A stretch of DNA of 64,000 nucleotides. Origin: Oceanobacillus luteolus. GTDB taxonomy: Bacteria > Bacillota > Bacilli > Bacillales > Amphibacillaceae. The stretch spans positions 1 through 64,000 of the forward strand of contig NZ_JAMBON010000007.1 of the NCBI RefSeq assembly GCF_023715655.1, read 5' to 3'. The notes beneath the pieces were generated by a model. It saw only the letters and a list, made by a program, of their open reading frames with translations. It was not told where the DNA came from and ran no database searches. The position numbers and the translations under genes were made by a program. This document shows positions 7,955-15,869 of this stretch, piece after piece; position 1 is the stretch's first letter; each line of letters opens with the position of its first letter.

Positions 7955-9154
7955 CTATATAATTAACGTGGAGATGGTATCATCTTTTATAATCAACTCT
8001 CTTGGAAAATTCGTAAGCACTTCACAGCCCGTTTCTGTCACTCTGAACGTTTCACTTATTTCAATTCCATAATCCTCAAACCATAGGCCCGGTATTAAAT
8101 GGAATGTCATATTCGGCTCTAAAACAGTGAGGTCTCCTTTACGGATACTTGCTGTATGTTCACCCCAATCAGGTGGATAACTTAAACCGACGGAATAACC
8201 AACTCTTGATTCTTTGACCAGTCCATGCTGTGAGATGATTTTTGACCAGGCAAATTCGATCTCTTCACAAGTAACACCTGGTTTGACCACATCAAGGGCT
8301 GCATTTAATCCCTCAACCACAACCTTGGATACATCCAATGCTTCCTCACTTGGCATTCCAAGTGATACAGTACGGGCCAGCGGTGCATGATAGCGTTGGT
8401 GGCATCCGGCAATTTCAATAATGACCATTTGATTATTTGTATATTTCCTATCCGTCCAAGTGATATGTGGCGTAGATGTATTTCTTCCAGAAGGAAGCAT
8501 AGGTACAATCGCTGGGTAGTCTCCGCCGAAATCATCCGTCCCCCGGACTAAATCCCGATAAATATCGCCGACGGCATCACACTCTCTAACACCCTCCTGG
8601 ATGGAATTCACAGCAGTTTGCATGCCGATTTCTACAATTTTTGCTGCTTTCTTCATGTATTCAATTTCTTGGTCGGATTTGATAATACGTACATAGTTGA
8701 CTAGTAAACTAGCATCAGAGAATGTCGCATTAGGAAGATTTCTTTTTAGACATTCGTATGATTTTATAGAAAAAAAGTAAGAATTCATTTCAATTCCAAT
8801 GGACCGGTTGGATTGACCAATTTGCGTTAAAATTTGAGCAGCAAATTCGCTAGGATGCTTTGTTTTTGATTGCACATAATCTTCTGGGTAAGGGATAATA
8901 TTTTCATGATAAAGCCAGGTAGTAGCTTTAGCAGCATTCGCATCCATTTGTCTGCCTATCCATATCGGCTGATCCTCATCGACCATCACAACTAGCATCT
9001 GATCTACATAAAATGACCAGCAGTTAAATCCAGAAAGGTAATTCATATTGGAAGGGTTAGTCACGATTAAAACTTCAATCCCTTTTTCCTGCATACTTTT
9101 CTTTGTTTGATCTAGTCGTTTTTTATACTCTTTCAAACTGAATGGCAACATCAT
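7955..9154 (-). CDS. doeA: Ectoine hydrolase, M24 (creatinase/prolidase) family
   Basis: 399 residues. The two-domain pita-bread layout is clear: an N-terminal domain with NPSNMNYLSGFNCWSFYVDQ and a C-terminal M24 domain with GGDYPAIVPMLPSGRNT, IAGCHQRYHAPLARTVSLG and GLWFEDYGIEISETFRV. These stretches resemble Halomonas DoeA / Ruegeria EutD as I remember them and are not typical of true Xaa-Pro dipeptidases, in which a full set of two Asp, one His and two Glu metal ligands is expected. DoeA opens the ectoine ring to N-acetyl-L-2,4-diaminobutyrate in the cytoplasm. First catabolic gene, transcribed away from an AT-rich leader, with the PucR gene and its terminator upstream. GAGAGGGA precedes the paired ATG codons at the start. 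Confidence 0.8.
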   Translation of the reverse strand: MMLPFSLKEYKKRLDQTKKSMQEKGIEVLIVTNPSNMNYLSGFNCWSFYVDQMLVVMVDEDQPIWIGRQMDANAAKATTWLYHENIIPYPEDYVQSKTKHPSEFAAQILTQIGQSNRSIGIEMNSYFFSIKSYECLKRNLPNATFSDASLLVNYVRIIKSDQEIEYMKKAAKIVEIGMQTAVNSIQEGVRECDAVGDIYRDLVRGTDDFGGDYPAIVPMLPSGRNTSTPHITWTDRKYTNNQMVIIEIAGCHQRYHAPLARTVSLGMPSEEALDVSKVVVEGLNAALDVVKPGVTCEEIEFAWSKIISQHGLVKESRVGYSVGLSYPPDWGEHTASIRKGDLTVLEPNMTFHLIPGLWFEDYGIEISETFRVTETGCEVLTNFPRELIIKDDTISTLII

Positions 9155-9251
9155 GTTCCCTCTCTTTCTGATGTAAATATTATTTTATAAGATTGTGATG
9201 ATTCCCTAACTTAATTATAGAAGGAATACTCCAATAATACATTCGATAATT

Positions 9252-9281
9252 TGTATGAATTTTATAAAATATTTTCATACA
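9252..9281. promoter_or_regulatory. Inverted repeat in the doeA leader, candidate PucR operator
   Basis: TGTATGAA at 9252-9259 is mirrored by TTCATACA at 9274-9281, with a 14-base AT-only spacer, about 100-130 bases before the doeA start. A minus-strand TATAAT lies at 9218-9213 between the repeat and the gene, so an activator bound at the repeat would sit upstream of RNA polymerase. No good -35 hexamer is seen, which fits an activated promoter. The regulator assignment is inference. Confidence 0.5.
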
Positions 9282-9342
9282 GTTTGATTTATATTGTTCT
9301 TTATACAGATTTACCTCATGAAAATGCTGATAAAATAAAATC

Positions 9343-9367
9343 AGGCACTCTGCCGAACAGAGTGCCT
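9343..9367 (-). terminator. Terminator after the PucR gene
   Basis: Perfect 10-base arms (AGGCACTCTG at 9343-9352, CAGAGTGCCT at 9358-9367) with a five-base loop, then GATTTTATTTT on the minus strand. It separates the regulator from the doeA transcription unit. Confidence 0.9.
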
Positions 9368-9392
9368 GTAGCTTTTAATCTATATATTTGTA

Positions 9393-11093
9393 TTAAAGCC
9401 CATTTATAGGTGAAGGGCTTGATTTCTCAATTTGTTCTCTCTTAATGACACCTGTCGACCAGACCCGAATACTAAAATCCAACAGAAAGAGATCATCTGG
9501 ATTAACGAGTGATAGTCCTGTCAGTGATTCAATCTTCCTTAACCGATATAAGAGAGACTGACGGTGAAGATTGAGTTCTCGTGCAGTTTGACTTACATTT
9601 CCGCTATTGCGGTTGTATCCTTTGAATGTATGAATTAAATCCATATCCCGTTTTTCATCATATTGTATTAATGGTAAGAGCGGACCCGCGATTATTTCTT
9701 GCACTTCTTCATTTATCGCCAAATTAAGCAATAACCGATTCATACGCATTTCATCAAATTTTAGCCGTTTACCTATTCCAATTTGATTCCTTCCCATATC
9801 CAATGCCGCTTTTGCTTTTTTGAAACTTTTAGGAAACTCTCCAATACCTTCTCTATGTTTTCCAATTCCCCACGAAAAGGTCAAACCAGGAAAGAAATGA
9901 TGTAATCTACGTTCAATCAAATCTAAAAAATGATTAACGGAATCAGTGGTGGATTCTTTCGTTACTTCTAAAAAGATGATGATAAGGTCATCTTCATAAG
10001 CAAATAGCATTTGATGTTTAACAGCTTCTGCCGCATAAATCAATTCTTCTTTTAGATAGCTGATCATCTGCTCCAGTTCATTCTCATTATTTAAATTTCT
10101 ATTATAATCTTTTTCCATTAATGTATCTAAATTCTCTGGATACCCTACAATACATTCGTAAGGTAGTTCTAAATTACATTGAAATTGCTCGGCTTTCGTC
10201 GTTTTATATTCCTCGGACAAATTCTCATCCTTAATCACTTTTAACAGAAATTCATTTTGCAAGTGCATCTCAGCTTCCGTAGCGACACTATTTCGAGTAA
10301 ACCATAATGCAGAAGCCATCGTTGCGTGTTCTATTATATGAATCTTTCCCTGATTTAACGGATCGTTTACATCAGATAAAACACAAATTTCCCCTTCATG
10401 TTCCCCATTTGTTTGAATCGAAAGGTGATACAAGTTGAATTCTTCATCTGTTATCACTCTAATTTTAGACTGCAGCGGATGATTCGATCCTTCCTGTTTG
10501 ATTTGCTTTTTAAATTGATTCCTTATCGCAAAGACCTTGGAATGGTCCGCACTGCCAGCTACCGGTTTTCCTTTCTTGTTTAAAACTAAAATAGGAAGAT
10601 TCAGCTCTTGTTCGACATAACTTGAGATTTGCCTTAAGTCTTTACCATCTAAAATCATTTGAATCAATTTTTGTGGAATCCCATTTGAACGCTTTAGATC
10701 GAGCTGCTGAATTTGATTTAATTCTCTCATCACTTCTTGGATGATATCAGCAAAGCGGATTTCCCATGGCAATTCGATGATAATAAAGTTTCGCTCTTCC
10801 GCGAATCGAATAATCTCATCAGGTATCTCAAATATATAGCGTCCTGTTGCAATCGCTAATGCTGATGCCCCTGAATCATATACATCTTTCACAAACTCTA
10901 ATAAAATATCAATATCCTCGTGACAGCCAATTCCTGTCGTGAGTACAAATTCATTTTCTCTTACAAAATTTTCAACAGGGTATTCTATAACCGAAACCCA
11001 TTCCACCATTTTATTATTTAATACAGCTTTACCTGTCTTTAATGTAGACGTTTTCAAAAGGGGGAGTTCGATAATATCACGGACATGCAACAT
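9393..11093 (-). CDS. PucR family transcriptional regulator
   Basis: 566 residues from the ATG at 11093-11091, which follows a GGAGAG site; the open frame extends 48 codons further but that part is unlike the family. Layout: N-terminal PucR ligand-response domain beginning MLHVRDIIELPLLKTS, a central CdaR/GGDEF-like region (about residues 300-430, with FSWGIGKHREGIGEFPKSFK), and a C-terminal HTH_30 DNA-binding domain (NSGNVSQTARELNLHRQSLL). PucR proteins activate genes for nitrogenous-compound catabolism, for example purines in Bacillus subtilis. Proteobacterial ectoine catabolism is instead controlled by the MocR/GabR-type EnuR, so this would be a different control circuit. Placed between the transporter and the catabolic genes, each with its own terminator. 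Confidence 0.85.
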   Translation of the reverse strand: MLHVRDIIELPLLKTSTLKTGKAVLNNKMVEWVSVIEYPVENFVRENEFVLTTGIGCHEDIDILLEFVKDVYDSGASALAIATGRYIFEIPDEIIRFAEERNFIIIELPWEIRFADIIQEVMRELNQIQQLDLKRSNGIPQKLIQMILDGKDLRQISSYVEQELNLPILVLNKKGKPVAGSADHSKVFAIRNQFKKQIKQEGSNHPLQSKIRVITDEEFNLYHLSIQTNGEHEGEICVLSDVNDPLNQGKIHIIEHATMASALWFTRNSVATEAEMHLQNEFLLKVIKDENLSEEYKTTKAEQFQCNLELPYECIVGYPENLDTLMEKDYNRNLNNENELEQMISYLKEELIYAAEAVKHQMLFAYEDDLIIIFLEVTKESTTDSVNHFLDLIERRLHHFFPGLTFSWGIGKHREGIGEFPKSFKKAKAALDMGRNQIGIGKRLKFDEMRMNRLLLNLAINEEVQEIIAGPLLPLIQYDEKRDMDLIHTFKGYNRNSGNVSQTARELNLHRQSLLYRLRKIESLTGLSLVNPDDLFLLDFSIRVWSTGVIKREQIEKSSPSPINGL

Positions 11094-11228
11094 TTCACAA
11101 TCTCTCCTCTCAAATGTCACCAATAGATTATATTCTGGAACGACCAAATAAACACACACGAAATGATTGAGATACACTTCCATCATACAAGAATCCCAAT
11201 TGGTTATAAACATCTTTGCTAATAAAAT

Positions 11229-11269
11229 GTAAAACACCTTATAACTTATAGATTTATAAGGTGTTTTAC
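11229..11269 (-). terminator. Terminator after the ProP-like gene
   Basis: Inverted repeat with 16-base arms (GTAAAACACCTTATAA at 11229-11244, TTATAAGGTGTTTTAC at 11254-11269), starting five bases past the stop of the transporter gene. AT-rich on both sides, so it may work in both directions. Confidence 0.75.
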
Positions 11270-11273
11270 TTCT

Positions 11274-12734
11274 TTATTTAATGTTTGTTTTTGCAGGAGA
11301 GTTTTGGGTGTACGAAGCTTCTACATGCATCTCCGCTGGTTCTTCTTCCTTCCACCAAAGAGCTTGAACTGGATTTTTCAGTATCTCATCCACTTCGCTT
11401 TGATCTTCAATAGTTGGTGCAGAACCTCTTAACGATTTGCCAGCTGTTTCTTTTACAAAGAGACTGACTACTATAAGACCGACTATACAGGCAGCTATCA
11501 AGTAATATGCAGGAATCATACTGTTGTCCGTCATACTTACTAGCCAAGCGATAATTAGCGGGGTTGTCCCACCAAATAATGAGGTAGAAATATTATACGT
11601 GATCGCAAGTGAACCATAACGTACTTTGGTAAAAAATAGGGACGGCAATGTTGCAGGTAGAACACCTTGGAAAGCTGCGAGCATGATTCCAAGTATAAAC
11701 AGCCCAGAGAAAACAATAAAACCATTACCTGAACTCATCATCATAAATGCTGGTACTCCAAGGATAATGTTTCCGATTAGAGCCCCTATCACAATCTTGT
11801 TGCGACCAATTCGATCACTCCAATGACCCATTATTAAGATGATAGGAATAATGGAAACCATCACTAGAAGTGAATAAACCAATCCCTTTGTTTCACCGTA
11901 ACCAAGTTCTTCAGTTAAATAGGATGGCATATAAGTAAGGACCATATAGAGCGCTGTATTATAGAAGAATACTACTCCTAAACAAATTAGCAATGGCTTC
12001 CAATGATTCGTTAATATTTCTTTAAGCGAAGCACGATGCCGATCTTCTTCCTTTGCTTCTTCCAATGCCATAAATGCAGGCGTTTCCGATAAGCGAGAGC
12101 GCATATAAAAACCAATAACTCCCAACGGCCCAGCAATCAAGAATGGCAGCCGCCATCCCCATTCCACCATTTTTTCAGGACCGAGGATGTAAGTCAACAA
12201 TGTAACTAATGCAGCACTAGAAGCAAAACCCACGAGTGTTCCAACTTCTAAACCACTTGCTAAAAAACCACGTCTTTTATCCGGCGTCGACTCGGCTATG
12301 TAAGTCATAGCACCTGCATATTCTCCTCCGGTTGAGAACCCTTGAATTAATCTGGCAAACAGCAACAAAATAGGAGCTGCAACACCTATAGTAGAATAGC
12401 TTGGAATAAGACCAATAAACACGGTAGACGCTGCCATCATAATTAGTGTAAGCGAAAGGATTTTCTTTCTACCAATCCGATCCCCCAACATCCCAAACAC
12501 CAAACCTCCAACTGGACGTGCAATAAATGCAATGGCAAATGTAGCAAATGCATAAATCAATTGATAAGCAGGATCGATCTCAGGAAAGAACACTTTACCA
12601 ATCGTAACAGCCAAATACGCATATAGACCAAAGTCAAACCATTCCATGGCATTACCAAGTGATGTAACGAAAACCGTCTGTTTAGCAGCCTTCCTGTCTA
12701 CAACAATAATATCGTCTTTTTTTAAGTTACTCAT
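11274..12734 (-). CDS. ProP-type metabolite:H+ symporter (MFS), likely osmolyte/ectoine uptake
   Basis: 486 residues with about 12 hydrophobic segments. The loop signature FGMLGDRIGRKKIL between segments 2 and 3, LGNAMEWFDFGLYAY at the first segment, and IQGFSTGGEYAGAMTYIAE are characteristic of the MHS branch that includes E. coli ProP, which carries proline, betaine and ectoine. The long hydrophilic C-terminal tail (about 50 residues) is also ProP-like, although no clear coiled-coil heptad is visible. Being upstream of a PucR gene and the doe genes suggests it imports ectoine or hydroxyectoine as a nutrient. Known proteobacterial clusters instead use TRAP (UehABC) or ABC (EhuABCD) systems. 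GGAGG precedes the ATG; a cre box lies about 120 bases upstream. Confidence 0.75.
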   Translation of the reverse strand: MSNLKKDDIIVVDRKAAKQTVFVTSLGNAMEWFDFGLYAYLAVTIGKVFFPEIDPAYQLIYAFATFAIAFIARPVGGLVFGMLGDRIGRKKILSLTLIMMAASTVFIGLIPSYSTIGVAAPILLLFARLIQGFSTGGEYAGAMTYIAESTPDKRRGFLASGLEVGTLVGFASSAALVTLLTYILGPEKMVEWGWRLPFLIAGPLGVIGFYMRSRLSETPAFMALEEAKEEDRHRASLKEILTNHWKPLLICLGVVFFYNTALYMVLTYMPSYLTEELGYGETKGLVYSLLVMVSIIPIILIMGHWSDRIGRNKIVIGALIGNIILGVPAFMMMSSGNGFIVFSGLFILGIMLAAFQGVLPATLPSLFFTKVRYGSLAITYNISTSLFGGTTPLIIAWLVSMTDNSMIPAYYLIAACIVGLIVVSLFVKETAGKSLRGSAPTIEDQSEVDEILKNPVQALWWKEEEPAEMHVEASYTQNSPAKTNIK

Positions 12735-12852
12735 ATTTTTTCCTCCAACTTCATCTAAGTATAGGGAATAACAATTTGAAATCTGCCGTACTAATTATTT
12801 GTTATGTGACTCATAGATAATAATAGTTAAATAGAAAAGATAGACCACCCCA

Positions 12853-12866
12853 TATAAGCGCTTTCA
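12853..12866. promoter_or_regulatory. cre box (CcpA site) before the ProP-like gene
   Basis: On the minus strand this reads TGAAAGCGCTTATA, matching the palindromic cre consensus TGAAAGCGCTTTCA at 12 of 14 positions including the whole core. It lies about 120 bases upstream of the transporter start, so carbon catabolite repression of ectoine uptake is likely. Confidence 0.6.
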
Positions 12867-13372
12867 TTATATGGTTCGAACTTGATAATTCATTTCTGAC
12901 AAGTGAATTACATTTCGTATCAAGATTTCACTTTACTGTGTTTTCACTATATTAACAGTAGTTAAAAAACTAAACAATGCACAAATTGTATGAAGAATAT
13001 TTTCTACCTTTTAGACAATCTAACTAGAGATTTAAAAATGATTCCCTCCACTTCATATTGCATTTACAACGTCGATGAATATTTATATCTAGTCTGGTAG
13101 TTACGAAGTGTACCGTACTAAATAGCTTGCCCTAGACATTGCAACCCGTTATAAGATTCATAAAAATCTAATGTTTTTTACAATAAGATGAAGCGATTGT
13201 TAAATTGTTTTTGCCAATTCTTTGAATAAGCAGATTACCTCAACGTTTTGTTAGCTACCATCATTTTTTCCTTTGACATCATAATGATATTGGTTTGTTA
13301 TGAGAACTCCACAGTTTTCTTACATATTTCAGTTATTCTATAAGGGAAGTCAAATGTTTAGGAGGTCAATAG
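12867..13372. other. Intergenic stretch without a visible gene
   Basis: About 500 AT-rich bases between the ectoine island and a lipoprotein gene. Open frames are short and lack ribosome binding sites. An AGGAGG at 13360-13366 belongs to the lipoprotein gene. I see no convincing RNA gene or repeat. Confidence 0.6.
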
Positions 13373-13663
13373 ATGAAGATCAAACAAGTTCTTACAGGTG
13401 TACTTTCTGTTGGTATCGCATTGACGTTAGCTGCTTGCTCAGGAGAAGCGGAAGACCAAGAAGACATGATGGAGACCCCACCAGCTGAGACGGAAACGAC
13501 CCCAAGTACAGGAGAAACGGATCCGGGGACAGACACAGAAATGGAAGAAGAGGAACCTGCTACTGATTCAGAGCCAGGATCTGAACCAGGTGATGCTGAG
13601 GATCCAAACGCTGAAACGGAAGATGAATTAGAAACAGAAGAGCCGACAGATTCAGAGGAATGA
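13373..13663 (+). CDS. Small, highly acidic predicted lipoprotein
   Basis: 96 residues. A lysine-containing signal peptide of about 20 residues ends in a lipobox (LAAC), so the mature protein would be lipid-anchored at Cys22 on the outer face of the membrane. The remaining 75 residues are almost only Glu, Asp, Thr, Ser, Pro and Gly, with repeated Thr-Glu-Thr and Asp-Pro-Gly units and essentially no basic or hydrophobic residues, so it is probably unstructured. An AGGAGG site lies 7 bases before the ATG. Single gene with its own terminator. No family recognised; such acidic tails suit a salt-rich outside and may act as a cell-surface spacer or cation binder (inference). Confidence 0.8.
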   Translation: MKIKQVLTGVLSVGIALTLAACSGEAEDQEDMMETPPAETETTPSTGETDPGTDTEMEEEEPATDSEPGSEPGDAEDPNAETEDELETEEPTDSEE

Positions 13664-13721
13664 TAGTGGCTCGAAAGTTAAATTTTATGTTAGATGACTC
13701 CCCCTTTATATAAAAGATAAT

Positions 13722-13752
13722 GACTGTCTGTCTATGTGCAGGCAGTCTTTTT
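13722..13752 (+). terminator. Terminator after the acidic lipoprotein gene
   Basis: Nine-base-pair stem (GACTGTCTG at 13722-13730 with CAGGCAGTC ending at 13747, one G-T pair) followed by TTTTT. Confidence 0.8.
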
Positions 13753-13790
13753 ATGTTCATTGTTGGATAAAACATCAATGGAAAAATAAA

Positions 13791-13840
13791 GGACAGGCCA
13801 TTTCTGTCATCGTCTATTCGATGACAGAAATGGCCTGTCC
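13791..13840 (-). terminator. Long perfect hairpin, terminator after the ECF gene
   Basis: Two 22-base arms pair without a mismatch (13791-13812 and 13819-13840) around a six-base loop. On the minus strand it follows the ECF stop by 14 bases and continues with TTTATTTTT. The stem is much longer than is needed for termination. Confidence 0.8.
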
Positions 13841-13854
13841 CTACCTCGATTTAT

Positions 13855-14391
13855 CTACTTAAAATAAGAAACTTTCTTCAAGGTTGCACAAAGTGGCAGT
13901 GCAACAAGAATTCCAATCACACTTGATGTGATATCTCCAGGGATGGATGCTAACGGTGTTATCCAGTTGCCATAAAGGATTACTTCACCTAGATAATATA
14001 CAGCGATCATTACTGGAGTGGATACGAGCATCGCAGTCAGGTTGAAGGCAAAACTGTTCCCTTTTCTACCATTAGCCCAAGCAATTTTTCCGATAATATA
14101 GCCCTGCAATCCACGTGCCACAATCGTAATTGGTGTCCAGATTACCCATCCACCTAACAAATCAAATAATCCCATTCCAATCGCTCCGGCAATGGCTCCT
14201 TTTTTCGGACCAAAGAGTATGGAAGCGATAAAGAGCATCGCTGTTCCTAAATGTACAAGCCCGCCATTTGCAGCAATCGGTAGTCTGATATTAATAAAAG
14301 TAGCAATAAAAATAAGTGCGACTAACATAGAGGTAAGTATTAAATCTTGTGTTTTCATTCGTTGCTTCGCATAATTTGGTGTCTGCTCCAT
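13855..14391 (-). CDS. ECF transporter S component, probable vitamin B6 (pyridoxine) uptake
   Basis: 178 residues from the ATG at 14391-14389, which has AAGGA 8 bases upstream; a TTG at 14409 is less likely. About six hydrophobic segments, with the glycine-rich FGPKKGAIAGAIGMGLFDLLGG region and an N-terminal segment rich in small residues, are typical of energy-coupling-factor substrate-binding subunits, which capture vitamins and work with a shared EcfAAT module encoded elsewhere. The divergent neighbour is a pyridoxal kinase, so the likely substrate is pyridoxine or a related B6 vitamer. That is inference from context; a thiamin-precursor role cannot be excluded. Confidence 0.75.
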   Translation of the reverse strand: MEQTPNYAKQRMKTQDLILTSMLVALIFIATFINIRLPIAANGGLVHLGTAMLFIASILFGPKKGAIAGAIGMGLFDLLGGWVIWTPITIVARGLQGYIIGKIAWANGRKGNSFAFNLTAMLVSTPVMIAVYYLGEVILYGNWITPLASIPGDITSSVIGILVALPLCATLKKVSYFK

Positions 14392-14438
14392 CTCGATATT
14401 CCTTCCCAAGTAGAATTTTCTTATTACTTTAGCAAAGA

Positions 14439-14499
14439 ATTGGCATAATCCAAAGTGTCAATTTATGAATTTTTAATGGGGTCAGTTTAGATTGGCATA
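14439..14499. promoter_or_regulatory. Repeated ATTGGCATA in the divergent ECF/pyridoxal kinase promoter region
   Basis: The nine-base word occurs at 14439-14447 and at 14491-14499, 52 bases apart in the same orientation, in the only intergenic space shared by the two genes. Paired direct repeats at about this distance are usual for MocR-type regulators such as PdxR, but no regulator gene is in the window. Confidence 0.4.
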
Positions 14500-14592
14500 T
14501 ATTTATTGAAAGGCCACCCCGGGTTCATGACAATCTGGCCTGCAAATGGTAAAATAGGAAAAGTTTCAATTGTTCGCCTAATGGAGGTTACT

Positions 14593-15441
14593 ATGAAAAA
14601 AGTTGCTGTCATACAAGACTTATCATCCTTTGGAAAATGCTCATTAACAGCTGCGATACCTGTTCTTTCCGTTATGGGAGTGCAAGCATGTCCATTGCCA
14701 ACAGCGGTTCTTTCTGCACAAACGGGTTATCCTAGTTATTTCTGGGAAGATTTCACATCCAAAATGAATCAATTCACGGAAGAATGGAATAAGCTCGAGG
14801 TAACCTTTGATGGAATATTCACTGGCTTCGTAACAGGCGGGGAGCAGATCAATAATATATTCCATTTCTTGGACACCTTTTATAAAGAAGAAACACGTTT
14901 ACTCGTAGATCCAGTCATGGGAGATGACGGAGAAGTTTATGATATATTTAGCGACGGCCTGCTGGAGAGAATGAAGGACCTGGTGAAGCAAGCAGACGTC
15001 ATTACACCAAATGTAACCGAATGCTGCCTATTATCGGGGCTTTCCTTTGAAAAACTGCAGAACTACTCAAGTGCAGAAGATTACATGAAAGCACTGGAAG
15101 AAACAGGTAAACATCTGCGCCAAGCAACCGGAGCTGAAGTGATTATCACCGGCGTGAATCCCCCTGCGCTTCCTGGTGACAAGCAGTCCATTGGAAATCT
15201 TTATATTGATAAAAACAACGCCTTTTACCAAGGTATGGAATATAACGGGAAGAGCTATTCTGGTACTGGTGATTTATTTGCATCCGTCATTATGGGAAGT
15301 ATGATGCGTGGGGAAAACCTGAAAGATGCAGTCCAGCTTGCAGTAAAATTCCTCACTGAAGCTATTCATGATTCTTCGGTGGAAAGCGTCCCTGAAATCG
15401 AAGGAATTAATTTTGAAAAGTATTTGGGGATGTTGTTGTAA
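14593..15441 (+). CDS. pdxK: Pyridoxal/pyridoxamine kinase (PfkB-like ribokinase fold)
   Basis: 282 residues from the ATG at 14593, preceded by GGAGG at 14583-14587; the longer frame from 14506 has no site. The start KKVAVIQDLSSFGKCSL, the middle LLVDPVMGDDGEVYD and the C-terminal anion-hole segment SYSGTGDLFASVIMG are those of the pyridoxamine kinase family, which phosphorylates vitamin B6 vitamers with ATP to enter the PLP pool. The GTGD aspartate is the catalytic base. It is divergent from an ECF S component, making an uptake-and-trapping pair for vitamin B6. A YciI gene follows after 57 bases with no terminator between them. Confidence 0.85.
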   Translation: MKKVAVIQDLSSFGKCSLTAAIPVLSVMGVQACPLPTAVLSAQTGYPSYFWEDFTSKMNQFTEEWNKLEVTFDGIFTGFVTGGEQINNIFHFLDTFYKEETRLLVDPVMGDDGEVYDIFSDGLLERMKDLVKQADVITPNVTECCLLSGLSFEKLQNYSSAEDYMKALEETGKHLRQATGAEVIITGVNPPALPGDKQSIGNLYIDKNNAFYQGMEYNGKSYSGTGDLFASVIMGSMMRGENLKDAVQLAVKFLTEAIHDSSVESVPEIEGINFEKYLGMLL

Positions 15442-15498
15442 TACGGAATTATGTTAATCTTAAAACTAAGAAATGAATCTAGTAACGGAGGGAATCAT

Positions 15499-15765
15499 AT
15501 GTCTTACTTCGCAGCGTTTTTAAAAATGAAAGACCTTGAATTGAGCCAAACGTTTAGACCCGATCATTTATCTTACTTGGAAGAGTTAGAAGAACAGGGA
15601 AAGATTTTTGCTAGAGGTCCATTGGAAGATGGAACAGGCGGGTTGGTTATTTATATTGCTGATAACTTTAAGGAAGCTAAAGAAATGGCAGAGAATGATC
15701 CGTATATCGTCCATGAAGCACGGGAGCTTTCCTTACATAAGTGGAATATGACGACTGGGAAATAA
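15499..15765 (+). CDS. YciI family protein
   Basis: 88 residues from the ATG at 15499, preceded by GGAGGGA; an upstream in-frame ATG at 15451 lacks a site. The fold is the small ferredoxin-like YciI/YCII domain, recognisable from the HLSYLEELEEQGKIFARGPL segment and the C-terminal ENDPYIVHEARELSLHKWN. The conserved Asp-His pair of the family is visible as RPDHLSYL. Members resemble muconolactone isomerase and a few act as dehalogenase or dimeric hydrolase-like enzymes, but most have no known role. Probably co-transcribed with pdxK. Confidence 0.8.
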   Translation: MSYFAAFLKMKDLELSQTFRPDHLSYLEELEEQGKIFARGPLEDGTGGLVIYIADNFKEAKEMAENDPYIVHEARELSLHKWNMTTGK

Positions 15766-15781
15766 TCGTTCTACTAAAATA

Positions 15782-15823
15782 ACTACCCAAGTGAGGGATG
15801 CTGAGCTCCCTCACTTGGGTAGT
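15782..15823. terminator. Convergent terminator between the YciI gene and the HPS-like gene
   Basis: Perfect 17-base arms (15782-15798 and 15807-15823) around an eight-base loop. On the minus strand it continues TATTTTAG, so it chiefly ends the long sugar-acid operon. Confidence 0.85.
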
Positions 15824-15869
15824 AAAACTGTAAATAACTTTGACATGAATCAAAAAACTTTCAAACAGC

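Noticed and set aside
7955-9154. Ordinary Xaa-Pro dipeptidase
   Set aside because: The characteristic stretches and the neighbours fit ectoine hydrolase better; a peptide role is only a fallback.
13300-13488. Plus-strand open frame overlapping the acidic lipoprotein
   Set aside because: Wrong frame; the lipoprotein frame has the ribosome binding site, signal peptide and lipobox.
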